A DNA stretch of 64,000 nt from Paenibacillus sp. R14(2021). GTDB taxonomy: Bacteria > Bacillota > Bacilli > Paenibacillales > Paenibacillaceae. Below, in pieces: positions 25,292-34,258 of the stretch; within the stretch, counting starts at the first letter, position 1; the number at the start of each line of letters is the position of its first letter. The stretch lies in NCBI RefSeq assembly GCF_019431355.1, contig NZ_CP080269.1, positions 3,428,501-3,492,500 on the forward strand, written 5' to 3'. Made by a program: the position numbers and the translations under genes. A model generated the notes under the pieces. That model saw only the letters and a list, made by a program, of their open reading frames with translations. It was not told where the DNA came from and searched no databases.

Positions 25292-26762
25292 GCTTAAGAT
25301 TTGGCATTTTTCTGTGTTTGGTTTGTTGTTCAAATGCAAATGCAATTCGTATTAGCTTCGATTCACTGAATGCCGTTCCTGCGAACGTAATGCCGAATGC
25401 TCTTCCATTATCTTGGAAACCAGCTGGTACCGCTATGGACGGGTAACCTGCTCTAGCGCATAGATCAGCGCCGACATAGGACGGAAAAAGGATTGCATCC
25501 AAACCATACTTGTTCAAGGCGTAATCAATCCCCTGATTTTGGGCATCGTACAAATCAGATATTAACTCTAATATGTATTTCTGACTCTTTAATGGGTTAT
25601 TAATCTGTGACCGAAACTTCAGTGAATCTTGTCCATATTTCAAAGCTTTGTCACTATTCCGTTCATTCCATTGGATTAATTCGTCCAGATTATGGACAGG
25701 AAGATGAGCAGGGAGACTTTGCAAAAAACGTTCAACCGAATGCTTAAATTCATGGTTCATTTTGTACTGCGTCCACTCTTTATTGAACGATGGGATTTCT
25801 ATATCATCTATTACATTCGCACCCGAATCTTTTAACAATGCCACAGCATCGCTAAATAATCGATCATCGTATTCACCAATGTCGCGGTATTTCTCGGGGA
25901 GAGCATTCCTGAATACCCCTATGGTTGCTTTACTTAATCCGTCTTTATCTAAAAATGCAGTGTATTCCACGTTAGCAAGCCCATTCCTCCATGTGGCAGG
26001 ATCGTTCTCATCCTTACCAGCTAGAGCAGTCAATAAGATAGCCGCATCCGTCACTGTCCTTGCCATTGGACCGGCCGTATCCTGAGAATAGGTCCACGGA
26101 ATGATTCCTGACCGACTTATCAGCCCAACGGTGGGTTTGATGCCGACAATGGCATTCTGTACAGCGGGGCTTAAAATGGAGGCCGAAGTCTCAGTACCGA
26201 CTGCGGTCGTAGCGAAATTGGCTGCAACGGCTGCGGCGGATCCCGTACTAGATCCTCCGGTGAAATGGTCGCCGTATGGATTTTTGGTTTGCCCTCCTAT
26301 AGAACTGTATCCTGCCCACATCAAAGGCGACATCCCGTTGGCCCACTCGGTCATATTTGTTTTCCCTAGAATAATTGCACCAGCATCCCTTAATCTCCGA
26401 ACGAGAAAAGCATCGCTTGAACTTACATGGTGCTCCAAAGCTAGAGCTCCTGCACTTGTATGCATTTTATCATTGGTTTCAATATTTCCTTTCAACAGCA
26501 CGGGAACACCATGAAGACAGCTTCTTGCACCAATTTCTTTTCTTTCTCGGTCTAATGCTTCAGCAATAAAGATCGCGTCCGGATTAATTTCCATAATCGC
26601 GTTGATGAAGGGACCGGACTGGTCGAACATTGCTATACGATACAAATAATGCATAACAAGTTCTCTCGAGGTAATTTCCCCTCGGTCCATTGCGTCCTGC
26701 AATTCAAGTATTGTTAATTCTTCGCTATTTATTTTTCCTAATCCAAAGATATGTTCCATCAT
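25287..26762 (-). CDS. Amidase-signature family hydrolase
   Basis: The 491-aa protein is a full-length amidase-signature enzyme. The catalytic Lys is in PVLLKGNIET. The cis-Ser loop is FTGGSSTGSAAAVAA and the nucleophile Ser lies in GTETSASIL. GGxVGIKPT-type context follows. These enzymes hydrolyse carboxamides, and fusion to tRNA amidotransferase is excluded by the lack of GatB or GatC. It starts 18 bp after a single repeat arm and its TGA lies in the next arm. Transcription probably comes from the upstream nucleotidyltransferase. Confidence 0.92.
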   Translation of the reverse strand: MMEHIFGLGKINSEELTILELQDAMDRGEITSRELVMHYLYRIAMFDQSGPFINAIMEINPDAIFIAEALDRERKEIGARSCLHGVPVLLKGNIETNDKMHTSAGALALEHHVSSSDAFLVRRLRDAGAIILGKTNMTEWANGMSPLMWAGYSSIGGQTKNPYGDHFTGGSSTGSAAAVAANFATTAVGTETSASILSPAVQNAIVGIKPTVGLISRSGIIPWTYSQDTAGPMARTVTDAAILLTALAGKDENDPATWRNGLANVEYTAFLDKDGLSKATIGVFRNALPEKYRDIGEYDDRLFSDAVALLKDSGANVIDDIEIPSFNKEWTQYKMNHEFKHSVERFLQSLPAHLPVHNLDELIQWNERNSDKALKYGQDSLKFRSQINNPLKSQKYILELISDLYDAQNQGIDYALNKYGLDAILFPSYVGADLCARAGYPSIAVPAGFQDNGRAFGITFAGTAFSESKLIRIAFAFEQQTKHRKMPNLKP

Positions 26763-26780
26763 GAATTCCTACTTTCGACT

Positions 26781-26811
26781 GTTGAACTAACGTTCCCCGC
26801 TAGTGTAATGA
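26781..26811 (-). repeat. Single array arm inside a coding end
   Basis: TTGAACTAACGTTCCCCGCT is the only spacer between two genes. It encodes the last residues of the nucleotidyltransferase and its TAG stop. Confidence 0.75.
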
Positions 26812-27572
26812 TGTGAGAGCAAGACATCAGCCTCAGCTACAGCATTACGAAACAATTCCTCTACCAAAATGATTCTCTCAGCTATATCTTGTACAGTTTT
26901 CGTACCATATAAATTCTCCAATGTTAACACCACGTCAGCAGGAAAATCCCGAGTCGCATGAACCAAAAAGCAATCAGCCTGAAATGGAGTATGGAGGATA
27001 CGAAATACATCAACAAGTGGATTCAATACAAACTTCTGATAGTAAATCAACGACTCTAAAAAAAGCCCGCGTTTTGTATATTTAACCGCCCGGCTTCTTT
27101 GACTGAATACTCCTTGAGCACGTACCAATTGATTATGCAGTCGTGAACAGTGAGTCATATAGTCAACATTTTGATATTTTACAATACCGGCCTTATCCAC
27201 CAATACAACCGGTACGACGGTGTTATCTTCATTTGTGAATGAAACTGGAACACTTTCACTTTGAATTGTCACATCAACTAAAAGATAGTCAGATGTCTCC
27301 TGAAGGTGGTACACCTTATAGCGATTATTAGCGGACCGGCCAGGTTCTTCATATGCAATATTTACTTGTCCTAATTGCCTCATGCATTCGTCTAGTCTCG
27401 TGAAAGCATCGTCTATGAATCCTTCTTTTGTGTAACATACCAGATCAATGTCAGAGTACTTGTCCAAATTTTTAGTTCCATCTGAGCCTTCTAACCAGAT
27501 GGCTAAGATATAATTTTCACTTCCAAGATCAGAAACTATTCCTTTTAAAATTGTCTCACGGGTAATCGCCAT
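26787..27572 (-). CDS. Nucleotidyltransferase (aminoglycoside-adenylyltransferase-like)
   Basis: Start ATG 27572 has GGAGG 7 nt upstream, giving 261 aa. The nucleotidyltransferase motif is WLEGSDGTKNLDKYSDIDLV (G-S...D-x-D). The C-terminal half is helical, with LVRAQGVFSQRSRAVKYTKR and LESLIYYQKFVLNPLVDVFR, similar to lincosamide/aminoglycoside nucleotidyltransferases. The substrate cannot be read from sequence. The last residues (TSGER) are encoded by the array arm, so the C-terminus was shaped by the repeat. Confidence 0.82.
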   Translation of the reverse strand: MAITRETILKGIVSDLGSENYILAIWLEGSDGTKNLDKYSDIDLVCYTKEGFIDDAFTRLDECMRQLGQVNIAYEEPGRSANNRYKVYHLQETSDYLLVDVTIQSESVPVSFTNEDNTVVPVVLVDKAGIVKYQNVDYMTHCSRLHNQLVRAQGVFSQRSRAVKYTKRGLFLESLIYYQKFVLNPLVDVFRILHTPFQADCFLVHATRDFPADVVLTLENLYGTKTVQDIAERIILVEELFRNAVAEADVLLSHHYTSGER

Positions 27573-27654
27573 GGTTATTCCTCCGCCCCTTTTTATTAAG
27601 GATAATTTTACCATGACATTCAATTTCTTAACAGTTATGAAGGTATCTGAGTTA

Positions 27655-27758
27655 TTTGAACTAATCTGCCTGGTAGTTGAAAGAAGGCAGCTGATCATTT
27701 TCTCTGACCAGCTGCCTTCGTGTCTTGTTGAGCTATCGTTTGCCGTTTACTTAATAAA
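27655..27758 (-). repeat. Array repeat unit (two arms plus hairpin)
   Basis: The right arm 27655-27682 contains ACTAATCTGCCTGGTAGTTG. The hairpin 27683-27719 pairs GAAGGCAGCTG with CAGCTGCCTTC. The left arm 27727-27758 contains GAGCTATCGTTTGCCGTTTA. Confidence 0.88.
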
Positions 27759-27783
27759 ATAATTTTCCACAGAACTGAACAAT

Positions 27784-28410
27784 CTACGCTTGGCTAGAAG
27801 GAATGAAGATATTTATTAGCTTATTCAATTGGTGGAAACGGTCCCGTTCAATAAGAACAACTAATAGTTCATTTCCGGTATCCGTGAAGAAGAATCGTTT
27901 TGGGCTACCGCTCGCAGCAAGCAATTCAGAGAAAATCTTGAAAATTTCGAGGCTCAACCAATCGTTCTGCGTAGAAAGCGTATAGCAATAGTTCGTACCG
28001 TCAGCATTAAAGGCTATCCATGCCTCTTCTGCTTCGATATCAACGTAATCCTGAATATCGGTGATTCTTATTGCCGGCTCAAGCATAACCGAAATCCGTT
28101 CTAATGCTCGAACATAATCGCCGTGATCCTCGATACATTCGTGATCAAAGCACCAGACGTCATTAGTCGGGTATAGATCACTGTCAGATTCTAAGCCGCC
28201 TCTTTCCGACCCTATACTCATTAGGAGATGAATATACGGCCGTTCCTCGTACTCTCGGATCTCGAAATCTAATACGTCCCTGAATTCTACATTCTTTTTA
28301 AGCGTAATGCCTACTTTCTCTAAATTTACAAGCTGCTCTTCAATTGAAATACTGACTTGCGTAGGTTTTTCGGCTGATAATTTGTCTTTGCGCTTAAATA
28401 GACTAAACAT
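27784..28410 (-). CDS. Protein of unknown function
   Basis: This 208-aa soluble acidic protein starts MFSLFKRKDKLSAEKPTQ with a Lys-rich N-terminus. It has no signal peptide and no motif I recognise. The central part (YPTNDVWCFDHECIEDHGDY) is rich in Asp, Cys and His. It lies alone between two array sites, the downstream-of-start side being occupied by IS element B. Confidence 0.7.
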   Translation of the reverse strand: MFSLFKRKDKLSAEKPTQVSISIEEQLVNLEKVGITLKKNVEFRDVLDFEIREYEERPYIHLLMSIGSERGGLESDSDLYPTNDVWCFDHECIEDHGDYVRALERISVMLEPAIRITDIQDYVDIEAEEAWIAFNADGTNYCYTLSTQNDWLSLEIFKIFSELLAASGSPKRFFFTDTGNELLVVLIERDRFHQLNKLINIFIPSSQA

Positions 28411-28520
28411 GCCTTGGTTTTACTCCCCTCAGAAGCCCTTACACCAATCTCCTTGCTCAGCAAAAATCACAATTCACCGTCTGAAGTTGAAGTTCATGAT
28501 AGTCTAAGCGGCTCATTAAA

Positions 28521-30290
28521 CTCCCTCGGTACGATTTAGTTTTCTCACGAATGCTCGCTTATTCGCAGGATTTCACCCTTGCCAGAAATGCAGAAAAATA
28601 GTAAGCGAACCCTTATTGTGACCAAAACATCATGAAGGCGTGAGGAAATAGAGGGGGAAGGTTGCAACCCCATATCCTTCCATATACTGCACGCTTCTCC
28701 ACGCCGCCCCTGGAGGTTTTCACTCCCATGTCTCAACGGGTCGATGCCCTCTCATTCCTTCGTTACGCCTGTCCAAGGGGTGGAGTCCGGTCTTGCTAAC
28801 GGTACGGGTCGGTGCCCTTTGGTTTAATGCATCCGGTACGCCGTGCTTTCTTTGAAATCCCGCGAATAAGCCAAAATACGTATGATGAAACGGTAGGATA
28901 TGACTTAAGCTGCTAGTTGAATGGACATCGTTTTATGGGGATTATAGGCTTCCCGGCTACGCGCCATTCCAACCAGTATGCGAGCTAATTTACCACACAG
29001 TTTCATAAGAGACCTCATTTTCTTCATCTTTTTCACCTGTACATTGTACGCATGCATGGCTTTGAATTCAGGATTGTTCGCCACTAAACTCATGGCCATC
29101 AAGAAGATAAACCGCCGAAGGCGAGATCGTCCTCGTTTGCTAATCTTCATCTGTCCGGTCCATTTACCTGAGCTGGCTTCAGCGAGGTTTAGGCCAGCAT
29201 GACGCAACAGGGCATTGCCGTGAACAAAGCCGCTTAGATCTCCTGCCTCACCGAGTATACCGGCCAGTGAAATGGCGCTAATCCCTTTGACAGCAAGCAT
29301 GGATTTCGCAAAAGGGATCCGATCTAATACGGTAATGATCTCCGCCTCAACCGTCTTTAATTGCTCGCATGCAAGGTCGTATTCATCTAGGAGCTGCTTT
29401 AAGTGAAGCTTGTAAGCATGCGTGGCTTGTTTAGATCCAATAGAACGACTAGCAAGCGAGATAAGAGCTCGAGCCCTGCGCTCACCAGAATGGCGTTTCA
29501 TAAGGGTTTTCCAGCCAGCGATGACGTCTTGGGGCTGCAGCTTACTCAATTCCTCGGGCGTGGGAAAGAGACGCAAAGTAGCTAACGAGCCAGTGCACAT
29601 CAAGCTCTTGAAGACTTGTCGCAGCTCTGGGAAAACAACGTCGACCCACCGATGAATTTGGTTCTTGGCACTAACGAGTCTCGTCACGACAGAGTCGCGG
29701 TTGGAGAGATAGACGCGTAATTCTTCGAAGGCTTCGGGCGTGTTGCGGATGAACGAGTAGTAGCCGTTTTTGACCATGTCCGCAATGACGAGCGCGTCCT
29801 TTTTGTCGCTCTTGGATGGCGTGTTGTCGCGATTTTCCTTATTCTTTTTCACCAGATGAGGGTTAACGAGAACAACTTCAAATTGATGATCTGCGAGCCA
29901 GTTAGAGAGATTATGCCAGTAATGACCGGTTGGTTCCATGCCCACAATGGCTGCAGTTAAGCTATGGGCGGCTTGTAGCGAATGGATCCACCGAAAAAGG
30001 TTTTGAAAGCCATCTTCGTCATTCGAGAAGGATAGCGGATTTCCAAGTGCGATCCCACGGAAGTTGACCGCTCGTGCGACGTGAATGTGTTGAGAGATGT
30101 CGATGCCGACGACTAGATGGTGAGCGGTAATTTTTTCAATGAGTTGATTTTGTTTATCCTGCGCTTTAAACTTCATAGTAGAGCGTCCTCCTGGATGATG
30201 GGATTTTAAGGGCTATGACCCGTTGCGTACTCCCATCGTACCGAGGCGCTTTTCTTTTTTCAAAGACGAAATTAATCCATCTACAGGAAT
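28521..30290 (-). mobile_element. IS1111-type (IS110 family) element B
   Basis: On the minus strand the element runs from ATTCCTGTAG to ACCGAGGGAG. Flanks joined on the minus strand give GGGAACATTAG + TTTAATGAGC, an array arm cut at its TAG. Transposase is intact. The region 28521-28904 after the gene is the counterpart of the putative guide-RNA region of elements A and C. Confidence 0.85.
28905..30176 (-). CDS. IS110-family (IS1111 group) transposase
   Basis: The 423-aa protein starts at ATG after GGAGG. It is about 75% identical to the transposases of elements A and C. The DEDD motifs are GIDISQHIHVARA, GMEPTGHYW and SDKKDALVIADM, and the Ser region is HAGLNLAEASSGKW. Intact. Codon usage and divergence suggest an older or separately acquired copy. 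Confidence 0.95.
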   Translation of the reverse strand: MKFKAQDKQNQLIEKITAHHLVVGIDISQHIHVARAVNFRGIALGNPLSFSNDEDGFQNLFRWIHSLQAAHSLTAAIVGMEPTGHYWHNLSNWLADHQFEVVLVNPHLVKKNKENRDNTPSKSDKKDALVIADMVKNGYYSFIRNTPEAFEELRVYLSNRDSVVTRLVSAKNQIHRWVDVVFPELRQVFKSLMCTGSLATLRLFPTPEELSKLQPQDVIAGWKTLMKRHSGERRARALISLASRSIGSKQATHAYKLHLKQLLDEYDLACEQLKTVEAEIITVLDRIPFAKSMLAVKGISAISLAGILGEAGDLSGFVHGNALLRHAGLNLAEASSGKWTGQMKISKRGRSRLRRFIFLMAMSLVANNPEFKAMHAYNVQVKKMKKMRSLMKLCGKLARILVGMARSREAYNPHKTMSIQLAA

Positions 30291-30318
30291 GCTAATGTTC
30301 CCAGTTAGCGTAGCGACC
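30291..30318 (-). repeat. Array arm next to IS element B
   Basis: GCTAATGTTCCCAGTTAGCG is the remaining arm after insertion. Its other half (TTTAATGAGCCGC on the minus strand) lies at 28508-28520. Confidence 0.75.
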
Positions 30319-30639
30319 TCAACCTCGCTTCAATAACATATCATTAAATATCTTTGTTATTTCAGCAGAGCCAATAATTCTAGATCCCTCTTGAATCCTT
30401 ATAACTTTTCCTATCCATAAGCACTCAGGATAAGCCTCTGGTGTAATGAAGGTAATTGTGCCAAGTACAGTTTCACCCAACTCAATTATTTTCTGACCAT
30501 AATAATGGTGTTCTCCTGATGTCAAATAATCATCTCTTATTAAGTGGTTCGGTCGATAACCCGAAATAGCTGGTCCAGTTCTTCCGTCTTTGGGAAAGAA
30601 CATGATTTTAGCTTCAACATCGGCCATTAACAATTTCAC
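30319..30639 (-). CDS. Small EF-Tu domain-3-like barrel protein
   Basis: The 106-aa protein has the pattern VEAKIMFFPKDGRTGPAISG, YRPNH, GETVLGTITFITPEAYPE and LWIGKVIRIQEGSRIIGSAE. This is the layout of stand-alone proteins related to the C-terminal beta barrel of elongation factor Tu. There is no GTPase domain. The function of such proteins is not known. A single array arm lies on each side. Confidence 0.72.
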   Translation of the reverse strand: MKLLMADVEAKIMFFPKDGRTGPAISGYRPNHLIRDDYLTSGEHHYYGQKIIELGETVLGTITFITPEAYPECLWIGKVIRIQEGSRIIGSAEITKIFNDMLLKRG

Positions 30640-30645
30640 TCCATT

Positions 30646-30675
30646 ATTCAGCTATCGTCTCCCGTTACCTCAAAC
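30646..30675 (-). repeat. Single array arm
   Basis: CAGCTATCGTCTCCCGTTAC lies between the EF-Tu-like gene and the next membrane protein gene. No hairpin is attached. Confidence 0.75.
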
Positions 30676-30698
30676 CATAATATCGATCAAGTTTTTTA

Positions 30699-31154
30699 CT
30701 AATTACGAATGGAGAGACCTTCAGTCTTGATCCATTCATAAAGACTGTTAAATACTTTTTTGGTATCCCCACGCATTTGATATTGTTTTTTATCACTAAT
30801 AATTACCCCAGATTCATTCATATCAAAGGAATAGTTATCCAGAGCCCCATCTCTATTCCGATAAAAGATAATCATAAAAATTACTTCATCAGTGCTCCCT
30901 TTATATGTTTTAAGTTCTCGATTGTACGTTTCTGAGTCTAGAAAATTGAGCATTTCACTAATCTTAGATTCCTCATGAAATTGCATTGAGTATTGATGCA
31001 TTTCACCTTGAGAACTAATCGTAAAATCGATCTTTTCAATATTATTTGTATGTCTCATAACATGTTGAATTTTTAGTGGGGAAGCAAAATACCAAATTAG
31101 CCCTAAGACAATGAATACAGTTATGAAACATATTAAAAGCCCCAACTTCTTCAA
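30699..31154 (-). CDS. Membrane-anchored protein of unknown function
   Basis: The 151-aa protein has one N-terminal membrane segment (LGLLICFITVFIVLGLIWYF) and an extracellular domain of about 120 residues. The domain ends in a helix VFNSLYEWIKTEG, recalling the LYDWIKNG end of the array protein at 42431-42919. No known domain was found. Confidence 0.7.
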   Translation of the reverse strand: MKKLGLLICFITVFIVLGLIWYFASPLKIQHVMRHTNNIEKIDFTISSQGEMHQYSMQFHEESKISEMLNFLDSETYNRELKTYKGSTDEVIFMIIFYRNRDGALDNYSFDMNESGVIISDKKQYQMRGDTKKVFNSLYEWIKTEGLSIRN

Positions 31155-31221
31155 ATTAGGATATCACCCGCTCACTGAATGTTGTTTTTTCAATTAGCAC
31201 ACCTTAAGGTATTCGTAAAGT

Positions 31222-31252
31222 GAATTAAACTATCCTGCCCTTTAGTTCAATG
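31222..31252 (-). repeat. Single array arm overlapping a stop codon
   Basis: ACTATCCTGCCCTTTAGTTC includes the TAA of the following gene (31242-31244). No hairpin is attached. Confidence 0.72.
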
Positions 31253-31529
31253 GTTTTGATGCTTCGAACAACTCATTTTCATTCTCTAAATACTTTAATG
31301 TTCGCTCAATGTCGTCTACTTCATAACTCCGTACAATTATCATGTGTTTGATGAACAAACCTGGGGGATTGATATTCTTACGGGAAAGATTATTTTTTAG
31401 CCTGTCAGGTGTATACAAGATGCTCCACCGCTTGCTTCCATCTTCAAAGGTCATGGTAATCTCGACCCAATTCCATTCATCTGAAGGACCCTGTGGGTCA
31501 TCGTCGAAACGCCAGTTCAATAATTTCAT
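31242..31529 (-). CDS. Small protein of unknown function
   Basis: Start ATG 31529 has GGAGG 5 nt upstream, giving 95 aa. The protein is acidic and soluble (MKLLNWRFDDDPQGPSDEWN start), with alternating hydrophobic strands. No family is recognised. The stop codon TAA is provided by the array arm. It starts about 17 bp after the arm interrupted by IS element C. Confidence 0.7.
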   Translation of the reverse strand: MKLLNWRFDDDPQGPSDEWNWVEITMTFEDGSKRWSILYTPDRLKNNLSRKNINPPGLFIKHMIIVRSYEVDDIERTLKYLENENELFEASKPLN

Positions 31530-31545
31530 GCAATCCTCCAAAAGA

Positions 31546-31565
31546 TATACTCTCGTGCCCGTTAG
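31546..31565 (-). repeat. Array arm split by IS element C
   Basis: ATACTCTCGTGCCCGTTAG ends at the IS. CTCAATGAGCG continues at 33326. Joined, they give a normal arm. Confidence 0.78.
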
Positions 31566-31675
31566 GATTCCTGTAGAGCGTTAATTTTGCGCTTTGCACA
31601 AAAACGAGCGCCTCCGGTACGATGGGTTAGTCACGGGTCATAGCCCTTTAGCCATCTTAAGGAGGTCGCTCTATC

Positions 31676-32947
31676 TTGAAGTTTAAAGCCCAAGCCAAAC
31701 AAAATCAACTACTCGAACGCATTTCAACTCAGCATATTGTCGTCGGCATCGACATCGCCCAGCAAACCCACGTTGCACGCGCCGTCAACTTCCGTGGCAT
31801 TCTGCTTGGCGCTCCGCTTCACTTCTCTAACGACGACGCCGGTTTCTGCCTTCTGCTGCAGTGGATGAAAGAGTTGCAGGAAACTCACCAACTAAACGAC
31901 ACCATCATCGGCATGGAACCCACCGGCCACTACTGGCTTAGTCTAGCTGCCTGGCTCAAGGACCGCAAACTCGAGGTCGTGTTGGTGAATCCTCATCTCG
32001 TCAAAAAGAACAAGGAAAACCGCGACAATACTCCATCCAAAAGCGACATCAAAGATGCCTTCGTTATCGCCGATATGGTGAAAAACGGCTACTACACTTT
32101 CATCAAAGAGAACACTGAAGTGTTCATGGAACTGCGCGTTCTCATGGCGAACCGAGAGACCATTGTCCACCGTCTCGTCAGCGTCAAGAACCAGATTCAC
32201 CGCTGGGTCGACATCGTGTTCCCCGAGCTGCGGCAGGTATACAAGCACCTCATTGGCTTCGGTTCACTGGCTACCCTGCGTCTCTTTCCAACACCTGCCG
32301 ATCTTCAAAAGCTCACCGTTCGCCAAGTAGTCGACGGTTGGAAATCAGTCATGAAGCGGCACAGTGGTGAACGTAGAGCTGGCGAACTGCTGGCTCTCGC
32401 ATCTCGCTCGGTCGGCGCCAAGCATGCCGAAAAAGCCTACAAACTTCATCTGCAACAACTCTTGGCCGAATATGATCTGGCTACGGAGCAGCTGCAGGTC
32501 ATCGAAGATGAAGTGGCGGCTACTCTGGCCCGGATTCCCCTAGCCAAACCGCTGCTGGCGATCAAGGGCATGAGCATCTTGTCTGTCGCCGGCATTCTCG
32601 GTGAAGCTGGCGACCTCAGCGGCTATTCACACGGCAATGCATTACTGCGACATGCCGGCCTTAACCTCGCTGAAGCGAGTTCAGGCAAGTGGAAGGGCCA
32701 AATGTCCCTCAGCAAACGTGGCCGGCCAAGGCTTCGGCATGCCCTGTTCATGGCAACCATGGCCCTCATCATGAACGATGAATCGGTTAAACGACAGCAC
32801 GAAATGAATGTGAAGACGAAAAGCATGAAGCCCATGCGCTCCGTGATGAAGCTTTGCGGTAAGCTTGCTCGCCTTCTGGTTGCCATGGCGCAGAGCGGCG
32901 AAGCTTACGAACCGGATCGGGTTCTTTCTATGAAACAAGCTGCTTAA
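31676..32947 (+). CDS. IS110-family (IS1111 group) transposase
   Basis: The 423-aa protein starts at TTG with AAGGAGGT upstream, as in element A. DEDD motifs are intact (GIDIAQQTHVARA, GMEPTGHYW, SDIKDAFVIADM). The Ser region is HAGLNLAEASSGKWKGQ. It differs from element A by scattered substitutions only and is probably active. Confidence 0.95.
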   Translation: MKFKAQAKQNQLLERISTQHIVVGIDIAQQTHVARAVNFRGILLGAPLHFSNDDAGFCLLLQWMKELQETHQLNDTIIGMEPTGHYWLSLAAWLKDRKLEVVLVNPHLVKKNKENRDNTPSKSDIKDAFVIADMVKNGYYTFIKENTEVFMELRVLMANRETIVHRLVSVKNQIHRWVDIVFPELRQVYKHLIGFGSLATLRLFPTPADLQKLTVRQVVDGWKSVMKRHSGERRAGELLALASRSVGAKHAEKAYKLHLQQLLAEYDLATEQLQVIEDEVAATLARIPLAKPLLAIKGMSILSVAGILGEAGDLSGYSHGNALLRHAGLNLAEASSGKWKGQMSLSKRGRPRLRHALFMATMALIMNDESVKRQHEMNVKTKSMKPMRSVMKLCGKLARLLVAMAQSGEAYEPDRVLSMKQAA

Positions 32948-32973
32948 CCGCTTCTCAACTAGCATGAATATTG

Positions 32974-33289
32974 GCTTATTCGCGGGATCTCAAGATTGCA
33001 CGGAGTACCGGATTGCGTTGAACAAAAGGGCATCGACCCGTACCGTTAGGATAACCGGCCTCCACCCACCGGATAGGCGTAACGAAGGAATGAAAGGGCA
33101 TCGACCCGTCGAGAAATGGGAGTGAAAGCCTCCGGAGGTACGTGGAGCAGCGTGCAGCAGAGCATTAAAAAAAGGAGCGAAAACTCGCCTCTTCTGTTCC
33201 CGCATGCGCTTCGGCTGCCGAATTTGACGGTGCACCCCCTCTTCTATCCGAACAACAAATTATCTATTGGTGAGATCCTGCGAATAAGC
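32974..33289 (+). ncRNA. Candidate bridge RNA region of IS1111-type element C
   Basis: This is the counterpart of 23719-24034. It is bounded by the same 18-bp inverted repeat (GCTTATTCGCGGGATCTC and its complement with one mismatch) and lacks an ORF. Differences between the two copies lie partly in the loop-like stretch 33190-33250. Confidence 0.45.
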
Positions 33290-33306
33290 GAGCATTCGTG
33301 AGAAAA

Positions 33307-33951
33307 CTACATTTTACCGAGGGAGCTCAATGAGCGAATGTTATTAAACAAAGGTTTTTCAAGAATAATTCCATGTTCATTACAACATTCAGACCAATCA
33401 TAAACATCAGCAAAAGCTATTTGATCCCATAGTTCTAACAAATGATCAAGACTACTTGCAATTGTTGTCCCATGGATATATGGACCTCCATCCATCACGT
33501 CATGCTCTAAAAAAACGATCGAAAGGTTTCTAATATCAATACAAAAGGCATCACCATCTGGGAACCGAAACAAGGGTATCCAACTCGGCCAATCTCTTAC
33601 GAGTACCTGCAATCCAGCATTCGAAGAAACCTCTGGGTCACTGGATGACTCTTTGACCACCTCAAGCATCTCACGATAAGTAGTTATTATTTCTTTAGGT
33701 GAGAGCAAGTGGAGATATCCTCTTTTACATGAATCGCCAAACTTATCTACTGAAGTATCCCAACATAAAATTAAGCCACTGGTTTCCTCTAAAAATATCC
33801 TCTTCAAACTGACTGGAAGTTCAGTATTAAGCGAAACTACAAGATCCTCCCAGGTTCTCATATCTATTTTGTGGTGAGGTCCTATAAGCTCAGTTCCTAC
33901 CCCATGCTTATGTAATAAAGATGATATTTCATACACTCTGTCAATTAGCAA
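33307..33951 (-). CDS. SUKH (SMI1/KNR4) family protein
   Basis: The 214-aa protein starts at TTG with GGAGG 9 nt upstream. TELPVSLKRIFLEETSGLIL and the later YLHLLSPKEI and LFRFPDGDAFCID fit the SUKH fold, common in immunity proteins of toxin systems. No toxin gene is adjacent. The original stop was probably TAA in the arm (TTGAGCTAAC). The IS end now adds a few foreign residues (SLGKM) before TAG. Confidence 0.72.
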   Translation of the reverse strand: MLIDRVYEISSLLHKHGVGTELIGPHHKIDMRTWEDLVVSLNTELPVSLKRIFLEETSGLILCWDTSVDKFGDSCKRGYLHLLSPKEIITTYREMLEVVKESSSDPEVSSNAGLQVLVRDWPSWIPLFRFPDGDAFCIDIRNLSIVFLEHDVMDGGPYIHGTTIASSLDHLLELWDQIAFADVYDWSECCNEHGIILEKPLFNNIRSLSSLGKM

Positions 33952-34012
33952 GAATTACAACCTCCGTTAAACTGCCTTAACACGCAAATTTTCATTATTG
34001 AATTCGTGAAGT

Positions 34013-34042
34013 TATTCCACATTCCTGCCCATTAGTTCGCAA
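34013..34042 (-). repeat. Single array arm
   Basis: CCACATTCCTGCCCATTAGT is an arm next to a gene fragment. A weaker arm-like sequence (AAACTGCCTTAACACG) lies at 33968-33983. Confidence 0.65.
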
Positions 34043-34121
34043 CATTGCGTATAGTTGGAATCGGTCTACTCCCACTATCTGTAAACCAACAATCCTGATC
34101 TAGTTCCTTTATTGAAAACAC
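34032..34121 (-). pseudogene. C-terminal fragment of an unidentified cassette gene
   Basis: About 29 codons ending VFSIKELDQDCWFTDSGSRP, then IPTIRNVAN and TAA. The stop is inside the array arm, as in intact cassettes. The upstream part is frameshifted and has no start. The 300-bp stretch 33952-34253 otherwise holds only array arms. Confidence 0.35.
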
Positions 34122-34166
34122 TTCCCTTTGTCAGTTCGGGATTGGGATTCCTTTTTCCTCCTGTCG

Positions 34167-34258
34167 CGCTAAACTGCCCCTTAACGTAATGAAGCCGCCA
34201 ATCGTGCCGGTAGCTTCATCTTAGGTGTTTATTGTGCTATCGTTCCCGTTAGGTTAAT
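34167..34258 (-). repeat. Array repeat unit (two arms plus hairpin)
   Basis: The right arm 34167-34190 contains AAACTGCCCCTTAACG. The hairpin 34191-34217 pairs GAAGC with GCTTC plus inner GCC/GGT. The left arm 34231-34258 (GTGCTATCGTTCCCGTTAGG) contains the stop codon of the kinase gene. Confidence 0.82.

Larger units (their letters stand above)
31566..33325 (+). mobile_element. IS1111-type (IS110 family) element C
   Basis: The element begins GATTCCTGTAGAG and ends ACCGAGGGAG, like element A, with which it is nearly identical. Insertion is exact in the arm between GTTAG and CTCAA. Confidence 0.88.
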
